DNA of 41,062 nucleotides from Geobacteraceae bacterium (GTDB lineage: Bacteria; Desulfobacterota; Desulfuromonadia; Geobacterales; DSM-12255), in assembly GCA_013377075.1 (NCBI GenBank), contig JACABD010000007.1, positions 12,731 to 53,792 of the forward strand, written 5' to 3'. Numbering within the stretch: the stretch's first letter is position 1; every line of letters begins with the position of its first letter. The position numbers and the translations under genes were made by a program. The notes beneath the pieces were generated by a model. It did not search any database. It was not told the DNA's origin and saw only the letters and a list, made by a program, of their open reading frames with translations. Shown in pieces: positions 32,898 to 41,062 of this stretch.

Positions 32898-33605
32898 TTG
32901 CTCTCATATAAATTCGACTGGTCAGTCATAACATCCGGTCAGTACCACGAATGGCTCATATCAGGTCTGAAAGTCACTATCCAGCTCTCGATTTCCGGAA
33001 TACTTTTATCTTTCCTGCTCGGGCTGATTGTTGCTGTCATGCGCATGAGCCATTTAAAGCTCTTTCGCTGGAGCGCCTGTGTATTCCTTGAATTCACACG
33101 GAACACCCCTCTTCTTGTGCAGATCTTTTTCTGGTATTTCGGCTCGTACAAACTGCTGCCGACAGCTGTAAACGAATGGCTCAACAACACTGGTTTCGAG
33201 TTCGCAGCAGCGCTCATCGCCCTGACCATCTACACATCGGCCTTCATTGCCGAAGATATCCGCTCCGGAGTTCTCTCCATACCGAAAGAGCAGATGGAAG
33301 CTGCCCAAAGCAGTGGTTTCTCCTACATAAGGTCGATGCAGTATATCATCCTGCCCCAGGCTGTACGCATTACCATTCCGCCCTTGGTCAACCAGTTTCT
33401 CAATCTTGCCAAAAACTCCTCGCTCGCCATGACCATCGGCGTTATGGAGCTGACATATCAGGCGCGCCAGGTAGAAAGCTACACCTTTAAAGGCTTCGAA
33501 GCTTTCACCGCAGCAACAGTGGTCTATCTGGCGATTTCAGTAATCATAACCTTTCTTGTGGATCAGTATAACGAGCGGGTCCTCCAGATTCACAAGGGGG
33601 CATAA
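32898..33605 (+). CDS. Amino-acid ABC transporter permease (HisM/GlnP family), first subunit
   Basis: The 235-aa membrane protein has about five hydrophobic helices and the family EAA loop (EQMEAAQSSGFSYIRSMQYI ILPQA). Other signatures are FLEFTRNTPLLVQIFFWYF. The most likely start is TTG at 32898, preceded by AAGAGG; no ATG fits as well. It ends 2 bp before the second permease, with which it forms the heterodimeric channel. Confidence 0.9.
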   Translation: MLSYKFDWSVITSGQYHEWLISGLKVTIQLSISGILLSFLLGLIVAVMRMSHLKLFRWSACVFLEFTRNTPLLVQIFFWYFGSYKLLPTAVNEWLNNTGFEFAAALIALTIYTSAFIAEDIRSGVLSIPKEQMEAAQSSGFSYIRSMQYIILPQAVRITIPPLVNQFLNLAKNSSLAMTIGVMELTYQARQVESYTFKGFEAFTAATVVYLAISVIITFLVDQYNERVLQIHKGA

Positions 33606-33607
33606 AG

Positions 33608-34309
33608 ATGACAATTCTTTCAAACTTCCAGGTCATTGCAGACAATATCATCTACTTCTTTGTCGGACGCTGGCCGGAAGGCCCACTTGGCGGAGTCGGC
33701 CTGACACTCTATCTTGCTTCAGCCTCCTGCATCCTCTCGATCTTCGGCGGGCTTATTCTCGGACTGCTCAGCGTATCCAAAAAAAAATGGATCAGCTGGC
33801 CGTCGATGCTGGTTATCAACACCATCCGCGGCGTGCCCCTTTTGATGGTCATCTTCTGGATGTACTTCCTCCTGCCGGCAATTTTCGGCAAGGTGATTAC
33901 CGAGACGAGAACCGTCATTCTCGGTCTGACATTCTTTACCTCTGCCTATATGTCACAGATTGTCCGTGCAGGCATTGAAGGCATCCCCAAAGGGCAGATG
34001 GAGGCAGCCATTTCAACAGGTCTGACACACTGGCAGGCAATGATCTACATCATTCTGCCCCAGGGACTGCGCAACATGATCCCCTCATTTGTGAACCAGT
34101 TCGTTTCCCTGATAAAGGACACCTCCCTTGCCTTTATTGTCGGTGTTTCCGAGCTTACCCACGTGGCAACCCAGATAAATAACCGCACCATGGCTTTCCC
34201 GACGGAAATATTCTTCTTCATTGCTGTGGTCTACTTCATCATCTGCTACGCCTTCACCTCGCTCTCAAGAAACCTTGAAAAGAGGCTGGAATGGCGCAAA
34301 GCCATTTAG
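33608..34309 (+). CDS. Amino-acid ABC transporter permease (HisM/GlnP family), second subunit
   Basis: The 233-aa membrane protein has five or so helices, the stretch INTIRGVPLLMVIFWMYF and an EAA loop (GQMEAAISTGLTHWQAMIYI). An AAGGGGG box overlaps the end of the preceding gene. It is the last subunit of the transporter; a second tandem-repeat hairpin follows 4 bp after the stop. Confidence 0.92.
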   Translation: MTILSNFQVIADNIIYFFVGRWPEGPLGGVGLTLYLASASCILSIFGGLILGLLSVSKKKWISWPSMLVINTIRGVPLLMVIFWMYFLLPAIFGKVITETRTVILGLTFFTSAYMSQIVRAGIEGIPKGQMEAAISTGLTHWQAMIYIILPQGLRNMIPSFVNQFVSLIKDTSLAFIVGVSELTHVATQINNRTMAFPTEIFFFIAVVYFIICYAFTSLSRNLEKRLEWRKAI

Positions 34310-34313
34310 AAAC

Positions 34314-34373
34314 GGTTGAGTAGTTGAGTGGTCAAGTTGTCTAATCGCCACTCAACTACTCAACTACTCAACC
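34314..34373. repeat. Hairpin built from GTTGAGTAG tandem units
   Basis: The left arm GGTTGAGTAGTTGAGTGG (34314-34331) pairs with 34348-34373, which holds one extra unit. The unit is GTTGAGTA repeated. It starts 4 bp after the permease stop and ends 4 bp before the TauE start, leaving no room for a ribosome-binding site. Its design matches the hairpin at 32810-32876 although the sequence unit is different. Confidence 0.7.
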
Positions 34374-34377
34374 AACA

Positions 34378-35133
34378 ATGCCCGATCCATTAACACTTCT
34401 ACTCCTCATAACTGCCGCTTTTTTCGCCGGTCTCATCGATGCCGTGGCAGGGGGAGGCGGCCTCATTACCGTTCCGGTTCTCATGGGAATCGGCTTGCCT
34501 CCCCAGGTAGCGCTGGGCACAAACAAGCTCCAGGCATCCTTCGGCTCTGGGAGCGCCATGCTCCACTTTGTCAGAAACGGCACGGTCGATCTCTCCGAAT
34601 GCGTCAGCGGCATCATCTGGACGGCAATAGGTGCAGCTACCGGTGTCTTCGCCATTCAGCAGATGGATGCAGGTTTCCTGAAACATCTAGTCCCCTGGCT
34701 CCTTGTCACCATTGCCATTTATACGCTTTTTACTCCAAAACTCGGCGCTGAGGACATTCACGCCCGGCTCCCCATAAAGATTTTCTACCCGCTTTTCGGT
34801 CTGACCATTGGATTTTATGACGGATTTTTCGGGCCAGGAACCGGCTCGTTCTGGGCGATGGCATTTGTGCTGCTGCTCGGCTGCTCCCTTGTCAGGGCGA
34901 CTGCTCACACAAAGGTGATGAACTTTACCAGCAACATCGTCGCGCTGGTCATTTTCATGGCTGCCGGTCAGGTTCACTATCTGGAGGGTCTATTGATGGG
35001 GGCTGCCCAGTTCATCGGGGCAAAGATAGGGGCAAATCTGGTGAGTCTCAAAGGGGCGAAATTCATCCGCCCGGTATTCATAACTATTGTTCTGGCAATT
35101 ACGGCAAAACTTCTTTACCAGAACTACCGCTGA
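34378..35133 (+). CDS. TauE/SafE-family membrane exporter
   Basis: The 251-aa protein has about seven to eight hydrophobic helices and the two half motifs of the family: FFAGLIDAVAGGGGLITVPV at the N-terminus and TIGFYDGFFGPGTGSFW in the middle. Members export or take up sulfite, sulfoacetate or other organosulfur anions; the substrate here is unknown. The ATG at 34378 gives the standard N-terminus, but the bases ahead of it belong to a hairpin and show no Shine-Dalgarno sequence, so it may depend on translation of the upstream genes. Its end overlaps the convergent DUF4388 gene by 10 bp. Confidence 0.9.
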   Translation: MPDPLTLLLLITAAFFAGLIDAVAGGGGLITVPVLMGIGLPPQVALGTNKLQASFGSGSAMLHFVRNGTVDLSECVSGIIWTAIGAATGVFAIQQMDAGFLKHLVPWLLVTIAIYTLFTPKLGAEDIHARLPIKIFYPLFGLTIGFYDGFFGPGTGSFWAMAFVLLLGCSLVRATAHTKVMNFTSNIVALVIFMAAGQVHYLEGLLMGAAQFIGAKIGANLVSLKGAKFIRPVFITIVLAITAKLLYQNYR

Positions 35134-36236
35134 TTTTTCAGATACTTCGGCAAAACCTCCAGCAGCATGATCAGCTTGTCAGCGTAGTCATTCCCCGAAG
35201 GCTTCGGCATAACAGCAGACGCACCTGCCCTGTAGGCATCAAGCATCCCCTTGAAATCCCCGCAAAGAGATAGTACGGCTTTCGAGGAAGCAGGCGAAAC
35301 CGGCATGTCAGTAACCTGCCACACCCTGCTATCGCCAGACTCAACAGGCGGTTCCTCTTCTGTCACAGAAAAGCCCAGATCAGTAAAGCAGGTTTGGGCA
35401 GCGTGACATAAAAGCCTGTCCGAAAGGCTCAGGCAGAGTCGCACAGCATCAGCTGCCGGAGCAGCTATCTTTTCTTTGGTAAACGGAGCAAGGAAGAAAA
35501 CAAGTTTTTCTTTTTCGGATTCAGGAAGATCGGTTGCAATTGCACTGATTTTCCTGCGCTGGGTTTCGGTGGGATCAAACGGTTGGGCAGTTTTAAAAGA
35601 TGGACGAGGCTTTGTGTCAAGCTGGTCTATTTCGGAAAGACCTAGATCATCGGCAGAGATCATCTCATCATCAACCTGGGCCGGCTCTGGATCTTCAGGC
35701 TCATCGACTATGAGTCCATCCCGCATTTTCTCATCGAATATCCTCAAAGCATCCATGAGAATACTCTGGGTATTGACATTTATTTCGTGATCCATTCTTG
35801 CCGGATAATATCTAAAGTCGCAGTCGATCACATCTTTGAGATGATCGAGAGTGAACCTGCCGCTCTTCCAGGTAAGGATCTCGACGATTGTTATCTCGAT
35901 CAGATGTTGCAGGGCTTTATGGGCATCCTGTTCGCTGAGGACGTCAAGTTCAATCAGGGTGATGGCCAGTGGCTTCCTGCTCTCACCGTCAAGTTGCTGC
36001 TTCTTTAAGCCCTCTTCAATCTGGGCATCAGAAACAAACCCCATTTGCACAAGCACCTGACCGATTCTGATACTGTTGTTCAGGTGGCTGGCACTGACAA
36101 TGTAACCATCCTTGAATATAAGCTGGCTCTCCCCTTTTCGTCCCTTGACCGAAAGCAGGCCGGATTTTCTGGTCGAGTTCATCAGCTGGATAAGATCAAC
36201 TATCGGAAGGTGAGCCAAGTCACCGGTGAAAGACAT
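35124..36236 (-). CDS. DUF4388 (PATAN-type) domain protein
   Basis: The 370-aa cytoplasmic protein starts with a DUF4388 domain (MSFTGDLAHLPIVDLIQLMN, then SGLLSVKGRKGESQLIFKDG and ASHLNNSIRIGQVLVQMG; about residues 1-165). The middle (about 165-230) is acidic and probably disordered. The C-terminal 110 residues look like a degenerate receiver-like alpha/beta domain (LCLSLSDRLLCHAAQTCF and AVLSLCGDFKGMLDAYRAGA) without an obvious phosphoacceptor Asp setting. DUF4388 proteins are common in Geobacter and Myxococcus and are linked to signalling and gliding or polarity functions; the role here is unknown. It overlaps the TauE gene tail to tail. Confidence 0.82.
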   Translation of the reverse strand: MSFTGDLAHLPIVDLIQLMNSTRKSGLLSVKGRKGESQLIFKDGYIVSASHLNNSIRIGQVLVQMGFVSDAQIEEGLKKQQLDGESRKPLAITLIELDVLSEQDAHKALQHLIEITIVEILTWKSGRFTLDHLKDVIDCDFRYYPARMDHEINVNTQSILMDALRIFDEKMRDGLIVDEPEDPEPAQVDDEMISADDLGLSEIDQLDTKPRPSFKTAQPFDPTETQRRKISAIATDLPESEKEKLVFFLAPFTKEKIAAPAADAVRLCLSLSDRLLCHAAQTCFTDLGFSVTEEEPPVESGDSRVWQVTDMPVSPASSKAVLSLCGDFKGMLDAYRAGASAVMPKPSGNDYADKLIMLLEVLPKYLKNQR

Positions 36237-36295
36237 ATCTGCTGCTCCGTAGAAAAGGTTTCAGTTGCATCCAGAGTATATCATTGAATTATAGA

Positions 36296-36316
36296 GGGGC
36301 GGCCGTAGGCCGCCTC
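36296..36316. terminator. GC-rich hairpin between accA and the DUF4388 gene
   Basis: GGCGGCC (36298-36304) pairs with GGCCGCC (36308-36314) around a 3-nt loop. It lies 26 bp downstream of the accA stop on the minus strand. There is no long U-run, so termination may be weak or partial, giving some read-through into the DUF4388 gene. Confidence 0.5.
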
Positions 36317-36341
36317 ATTTGCAGAGTTACTTGAGGAGGTA

Positions 36342-37295
36342 CTACTCCATACACCGGGTCATCTTGCGAAACTTCTGGTAACGAAGCTCGACAAGGTCAC
36401 TTGCCGGTATCTTTTTCAGCTCTGTCAGATTGCGTGTCAGAGCTTCGTGAAGAGATGCTGCCATGGCTTCATGATCCCTGTGGGCGCCGCCAACCGGCTC
36501 ACCGACTATTTCGTCGATGACATCAAGGGCCTTGATATCTTTGGAGGTCAGCTTCAGCGCTTCTGCTGCCTGCTCACCCTTTGTGCCGTCAGACCAGAGA
36601 ATGGCAGCGCACCCTTCAGGCGAGATAACCGCATAGACTGAATGCTCAAGCATGAGGATACGGTCGCCGACAGCTATTGCCAACGCCCCACCGGAGCCAC
36701 CTTCACCGGTGATGACAACAATGATAGGCACGGTGAGACTGGCCATTTCACGCAGGTTTCTGGCGATTGCCTCTGCCTGACCGCGCTCTTCTGCACCTAT
36801 TCCCGGAAATGCGCCGGGAGTATCGACAAAAGTGATAATCGGCAGTTTGAAACGCTCTGCCATTTCCATCAGACGAAGGGCCTTTCTGTAACCCTCAGGA
36901 TTGGGCATACCGAAGTTACGGAATACTTTCTCCTTGGTGTCACGCCCTTTTTGATGACCGATTACCATGACCGGCTCGCCGTCAAGCCGCGCAAGGCCAC
37001 CGACGATGGCGTGATCGTCACCGAAATTTCTGTCGCCGTGAAGTTCGGTGAACTCGGTGAAAATAAGATCCAGGTAATCAAGGGTGAACGGACGGTTGAT
37101 ATGACGGGCAATCTGGGCCGTCTGCCAACGAGAGAGGTTGTTGAAAATATCCTCGCGCACTGCATCGGCCTTCTTTTCCAGCTTGGAGATCTCCTTGGTC
37201 AGATCCATATCACCTGAGAGTCCTGCCAACTCTTCGATCTTCTTCTCCAGCTCCATAAGCGGTTTTTCAAACTCCATATAGGTCTGTGCAGCCAT
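36342..37295 (-). CDS. accA: Acetyl-CoA carboxylase carboxyltransferase alpha subunit
   Basis: AccA with AccD transfers the carboxyl group from biotin to acetyl-CoA to make malonyl-CoA for fatty acid synthesis. The 317-aa product is of standard length and shows [13 protein letters not shown] at the start, [57 protein letters not shown] and the [11 protein letters not shown] oxyanion motif. The start has a GGAGAA box. It is 49 bp downstream of dnaE on the same strand, a common gene order in proteobacteria, and probably shares its transcript. Confidence 0.97.
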   Translation of the reverse strand: MAAQTYMEFEKPLMELEKKIEELAGLSGDMDLTKEISKLEKKADAVREDIFNNLSRWQTAQIARHINRPFTLDYLDLIFTEFTELHGDRNFGDDHAIVGGLARLDGEPVMVIGHQKGRDTKEKVFRNFGMPNPEGYRKALRLMEMAERFKLPIITFVDTPGAFPGIGAEERGQAEAIARNLREMASLTVPIIVVITGEGGSGGALAIAVGDRILMLEHSVYAVISPEGCAAILWSDGTKGEQAAEALKLTSKDIKALDVIDEIVGEPVGGAHRDHEAMAASLHEALTRNLTELKKIPASDLVELRYQKFRKMTRCME

Positions 37296-37344
37296 TTATA
37301 GTTTCTCCTGATTGTTGATTGTATTTGATACCTTAAAAGCGACT

Positions 37345-40300
37345 CTATTCAAATGAGACGGCATTATAGCCTAAGAGATTCTCAACTTCCACAGATAATC
37401 CTTCAGTCGGCGACACAGAGCACTCTCTGGGGAGTTTCACCACTGCGCTGCCAAGGTCGGGCAGAACGATATGCAGCCTTGTCTGGCATGAACCGCTGTG
37501 ATGAAGGATGATCCCTTTGAGTTGCTCAAGCTTTTTCTGGTCAAAGCCTGCGCCAGTCAACTTGAAGTTTACAGCCTTTGTCTCCCGCTCACTGACCGCC
37601 TTCAGGGGCTGAACAGATGAAGCGATGATCTTGTTCGACTTCTCACCCCGCTCGAATGAGCCTGCCACCAGGAGCGGTTCGTCGCTCTTTAAAAAATCCG
37701 CCACCCCCTGGAAAACATTGGGGAGGACAACCACCTCAACGCTGCCGAGCAGATCTTCGAGGGTGACAAATCCCATTTTCTCACCTTTTTTGGTGATGAA
37801 CTCCTTCATGGCCACAACAACACCGCAGAGCCTGGTCTCGGATTTATCGCTGAGATCGGAGATGGTTGAGGTGTCATGGGAGGAGAAACGCTTCATTTCA
37901 GCCTGATAACGTCCAAGGGGATGGCCGGTTATGTAAAAACCGAGGCAATCCTTCTCGAAGCCAAGACGCATCTTCTCATCCCACTCCCTGATGTCAGGCA
38001 GATTGCCATGGCCGTTGCCGTTGCTTTTTGCTATTTCGGCTGTACCAAAGAGTGATACCTGGGCGCTGTCACGCTCATCCTGAATCCGCTGACCGAGATT
38101 TGCAGCATCCTCAAGAACTGCGTAAAGTGCTGACCTTTTTGCACCGGTTGAATCGAAGGCACCGCATTTCACCAACGATTCAAGAACCCGCTTGTTGACC
38201 TTGCGCAGATCGACCCTCTCGCAGAAGTTGAAGAGGCTGGTAAAAGGCTCGTCTTTCCTGGCTTCGAGAATGGAAACAATCGCTGACTCGCCAACATTTT
38301 TTATGGCACCGAATCCAAAACGGATCGATTTGTCGATAACCCTGAAGAAAAGCTCAGACTCGTTGACGTCTGGGGGGAGAACTTCAATCCCCATCTCCCT
38401 GCAATCGTTGATATTCTTGACGATCTTGTCGGTGTTCCCCATGTCTTCGGTCAAAAGCGCTGCCATGAATTCAACCGGATAATGGGCTTTAAGATAAGCC
38501 GTCTGATATGCAATCAGGGCGTAAGCTGCCGAGTGGGACTTATTGAAACCGTATTCGGCAAACATCGCCATCAGGTCGAAGATCGCTCCTGCCTTTTTCA
38601 GATCGATCCCCTGGGCCTTTGCCCCGTCCAGGAACGGAATCTTCTCTTTTGCCATGACCGATGCATCTTTCTTACCCATTGCCCGGCGCAAAAGGTCGGC
38701 CTGTCCAAGGGAGTATCCGGCCAGGGTTCGGGATATTTGCATAACCTGTTCCTGATAGACGATAACGCCGTACGTGTCTTTCAGAATCGGTTCCAGCTCG
38801 GGAAGGTCGAAAACAACCTTTTTGCGACCATGTTTACGTTCGATAAAGTCCTTCACCATGCCGGAGTTCAAAGGTCCAGGACGGTAGAGGGCGCAGGCAG
38901 CAATGACATCTTCGAAGCAGGACGGTTTCAGGTCGCGGAGCATCTCGCGGATACCGCTGGACTCAAGCTGGAAAACACCGGTGGTATTGCCGTCGGAGAT
39001 CAGTTTATAGCTGTCAGCATCGTCATCATCCAGCATGGCAATGTCGAATTCAGGATCTTTACCGGCGCGAATCAGCTTTACGGCATTATCGATAACCGTG
39101 AGGTTCTTCAGACCGAGGAAGTCGAACTTGACCAGACCGATCTTCTCCACATACTTCATGGAGTACTGGGTATTGATAACTCCGGTCTTCTGGTCCTTAT
39201 AGACCGGGCAGAACTCCTCCATCATGGCAGGAGCGACCACAACACCGGCCGCATGGGTGGATGCATGCCGTGCCAGCCCTTCAAGGCGAAGGGCGACCTC
39301 CAGAAGCTCGTTTACCTTGCTGTCGGCAGCAGCCATCTCCTTCAGCTTCGGCTCCTGCTCCATGGCTTTTTTCAGGGTTATGCCAAGAACTTCCGGAACA
39401 AGTTTGGAGATCCGGTCAACATCGCCGTAAGTCATATCCAGGGCGCGGCCGACATCACGGATAACGCCCTTTGCTGCCATGGTACCAAAGGTGATGATCT
39501 GGCTGACCTTGTCACGTCCGTACTTGTCGGCAACGTACTGGATAACCTCCTCACGGCGGTCAGTACAGAAGTCGACGTCGATATCAGGCATGGAGATACG
39601 TTCCGGGTTGAGGAACCGCTCGAAGAGGAGATTGTAAGGGATCGGATCGATATCAGTAATGCGGATCGCATAGGCGACAAGGGAACCGGCAGCTGAGCCC
39701 CGGCCAGGGCCTACCGGGATTCCCTGGTTTTTAGCCCAGTTGATAAAGTCGGCAACAATGAGGAAGTAGCCGGGAAAACCCATCTGCTTGATGCAGTCAA
39801 GCTCTATTTTAAGACGCTTTCGGTAGATCTCTTCATCGGCATCACTAAAAGCAGGCTTTTTCTTGCGAATGGCAGCAAGACGCACTGCAAGGCCATTGAA
39901 AGAATCCTCCTCCAGAATCTCATCAAGAGTCTTGCCTGAATCCTGCTCGATATGGGGGAAGTGATAGGTATTGAAATCGAATTTGATATCGCAGCGCTCG
40001 GCAATGACAAGGGTATTGGCAACCGCCTCTGGTGCATAGGAGAAGGCGGCATGCATCTCTTCAGGAGATTTTACGTAAAACTCGCTGGCAGAAAACTGCA
40101 TCCGGTTCGGATCGTTCATGGTCTTGCCGGTCTGGATGCAGAGCAGGACTTCGTGGGCCTTGGCATCCTCGCGGTTCAGATAGTGACAGTCGTTGGTGGC
40201 AACAAGTGGGATATTCAGTTCAGTGGCGATCTCGATGAGACGCTTGTTAACAATATCCTGCTCCGGAAGGGTGTTCTCCTGAATCTCGATGTAGTAGCTA

Positions 40301-40806
40301 TCAGGAAAAATATCAGCATACCAGCGGGCAACATCTTTGGCCTCATCCATTCTGTTACGACCACAGAGCCAGGCCACCTCCCCTTTCAGGCAGGCCGACA
40401 TGGCTATCAACCCTTCGGAGTGTTTGGAAAGAAGTTCCTTGTCAATACGGGGCTTGTAGTAGAAACCATCCTTGAAACCGGCAGAAGAGAGGATGGAGAG
40501 ATTTTTATACCCCTGCATATTCATGCAGAGTAAAACAATGTGAAAATTGGAGACGCCGTCAGCTCCACCGCCATCCTTCTGGGTTCTGGAGCCCGGAGCG
40601 ATATAAAGTTCAGAACCGATAATCGGTTTGATACCGGCATCCTTGCACTTGCTGTAAAACTCGATTGCCCCGAACATGCAGCCGTGATCGGTCACGGCAA
40701 CGGCAGGCATGTTCTGCTCCTTGACCTTTTTCACAAGGTCATCAAGCCTGATTGCGCCGTCAAGGAGCGAATATTGTGAGTGCAGATGAAGATGAACAAA
40801 AGACAT
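37345..40806 (-). CDS. dnaE: DNA polymerase III alpha subunit DnaE
   Basis: DnaE is the catalytic subunit of the replicative polymerase. The 1153-aa product begins with the PHP domain (FVHLHLHSQYSLLDGAI). The polymerase active-site aspartates lie in MPDIDVDF, with GPGRGSAAGSLVAYA upstream and YGVIVYQEQVMQISRTLAGY and FNKSHSAAYALIAYQTAYLK in the fingers region. Helix-hairpin-helix and OB-fold regions (RLCGVVVAMKEFITKKGEKM) follow. Length and domain order are those of the proteobacterial DnaE1 type. The start ATG at 40806 is the family-standard start. It heads the dnaE-accA pair. Confidence 0.97.
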   Translation of the reverse strand: MSFVHLHLHSQYSLLDGAIRLDDLVKKVKEQNMPAVAVTDHGCMFGAIEFYSKCKDAGIKPIIGSELYIAPGSRTQKDGGGADGVSNFHIVLLCMNMQGYKNLSILSSAGFKDGFYYKPRIDKELLSKHSEGLIAMSACLKGEVAWLCGRNRMDEAKDVARWYADIFPDSYYIEIQENTLPEQDIVNKRLIEIATELNIPLVATNDCHYLNREDAKAHEVLLCIQTGKTMNDPNRMQFSASEFYVKSPEEMHAAFSYAPEAVANTLVIAERCDIKFDFNTYHFPHIEQDSGKTLDEILEEDSFNGLAVRLAAIRKKKPAFSDADEEIYRKRLKIELDCIKQMGFPGYFLIVADFINWAKNQGIPVGPGRGSAAGSLVAYAIRITDIDPIPYNLLFERFLNPERISMPDIDVDFCTDRREEVIQYVADKYGRDKVSQIITFGTMAAKGVIRDVGRALDMTYGDVDRISKLVPEVLGITLKKAMEQEPKLKEMAAADSKVNELLEVALRLEGLARHASTHAAGVVVAPAMMEEFCPVYKDQKTGVINTQYSMKYVEKIGLVKFDFLGLKNLTVIDNAVKLIRAGKDPEFDIAMLDDDDADSYKLISDGNTTGVFQLESSGIREMLRDLKPSCFEDVIAACALYRPGPLNSGMVKDFIERKHGRKKVVFDLPELEPILKDTYGVIVYQEQVMQISRTLAGYSLGQADLLRRAMGKKDASVMAKEKIPFLDGAKAQGIDLKKAGAIFDLMAMFAEYGFNKSHSAAYALIAYQTAYLKAHYPVEFMAALLTEDMGNTDKIVKNINDCREMGIEVLPPDVNESELFFRVIDKSIRFGFGAIKNVGESAIVSILEARKDEPFTSLFNFCERVDLRKVNKRVLESLVKCGAFDSTGAKRSALYAVLEDAANLGQRIQDERDSAQVSLFGTAEIAKSNGNGHGNLPDIREWDEKMRLGFEKDCLGFYITGHPLGRYQAEMKRFSSHDTSTISDLSDKSETRLCGVVVAMKEFITKKGEKMGFVTLEDLLGSVEVVVLPNVFQGVADFLKSDEPLLVAGSFERGEKSNKIIASSVQPLKAVSERETKAVNFKLTGAGFDQKKLEQLKGIILHHSGSCQTRLHIVLPDLGSAVVKLPRECSVSPTEGLSVEVENLLGYNAVSFE

Positions 40807-40990
40807 AAGGTAAAGCAGCTCCTACAAAATGAAAAAGAGTTGTCAGGGGGATTTGGAAGAAGGGAGTTTTATTCTGACTAAATTTAGTGGGAAGATTATG
40901 CCTCTAATCCGGCACATTGTCAACGAGTAGCACTTGGCAATCAGATTAATTGCCGGTAAGCAGAGTGAGCATCGATGAACCTTAAAAGCA

Positions 40991-41062
40991 GCAGTTGGTG
41001 GCTACCTCCGTTCGCGTAACGGCTCAATTTCTGTATTTCTAAGTTCATTTCGCAACAGCAGA
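40991..41062. repeat. Partial second copy of the palindromic repeat, cut by the window edge
   Basis: From about 40991 the sequence aligns with the left arm of the element at 2338-2517: TTCGCG, TTTCTGTA-TT and TTCATTTCGC-ACAGC blocks occur in the same order and spacing. It lies about 185 bp upstream of dnaE. The gap 40807-40990 shows no gene; it presumably contains the dnaE promoter. Confidence 0.6.

Noticed and set aside
38482-39696. Long plus-strand open frame (404 codons) opposite dnaE
   Set aside because: It is antisense to conserved dnaE coding sequence and has no recognisable domain or ribosome-binding site; it is a codon-bias shadow.
1-41062. tRNA or rRNA genes
   Set aside because: No cloverleaf with a TTCGA-type T-loop and acceptor pairing, and no rRNA-like conserved stretch, was noticed on either strand by eye; a tRNAscan run would settle it.

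Overview
The window reads as chromosomal DNA of a dissimilatory metal-reducing deltaproteobacterium of the Geobacter/Geotalea type (order Geobacterales). The grounds are c-type cytochromes (a 13-heme lipoprotein, a heme-porin fusion and a monoheme protein), an HD-GYP protein with a CxxCH heme sensor domain, a DUF4388 protein, a molybdopterin formate dehydrogenase and a likely sigma-54 promoter. No 16S or other species marker is present, so the genus is an inference.

Layout. 1-4687 (minus): a SpoIID/LytB-like protein, queA and the 5' three quarters of mutS. A palindromic repeat lies between queA and mutS and supplies the last codons of queA. 4807-11403 (plus): a putative sigma-54 promoter, a heme-sensing HD-GYP protein, then an overlapping row of two peptide-ABC ATPases, nadB, an AroQ chorismate mutase and a free-standing DAHP-synthase-type regulatory domain, ending in a strong terminator. 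11420-13195 (minus): a Cyc2-like fused cytochrome-porin followed by a monoheme cytochrome. 13412-16704 (plus): a BioD-like/DRTGG protein, a 13-heme lipoprotein and a terminator. 16760-19383 (minus): a decayed methyltransferase, an Hfq-like protein with an N-terminal extension, a MuiA-family DUF4139 protein and a second palindromic element.

19378-30940 (minus) is the most unusual part. Formate dehydrogenase alpha and beta (19378-22394) are separated from a matching FAD/NAD, 2Fe-2S gamma subunit (30101-30940) by about 7.7 kb of unrelated genes: a higBA toxin-antitoxin pair, a six-repeat NHL lipoprotein, a two-component system, a small exported protein, a PKD/DUF1566 exported protein and the wreck of an IS3-family element. 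The same 9-bp sequence lies at both borders. At the gamma border it overlaps the gamma stop codon, and at the fdhA border it overlaps the fdhA start codon. This suggests an insertion into a once-continuous gamma-alpha-beta operon.

31173-35133 (plus): a complete polar amino-acid ABC transporter and a TauE/SafE exporter, with two look-alike hairpins built from short tandem repeats in the gaps. 35124-40806 (minus): a DUF4388 protein, accA and dnaE. A second, truncated copy of the queA-mutS repeat runs off the right edge.

Together the genes cover core functions (DNA repair and replication, tRNA modification, fatty acid and NAD synthesis, aromatic biosynthesis) with accessory extracellular-electron-transfer and signalling genes between them. 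The points most worth pursuing are the interrupted formate dehydrogenase operon, the Cyc2-like conduit, the orphan DAHPS regulatory domain and the palindromic elements that have become part of gene ends.
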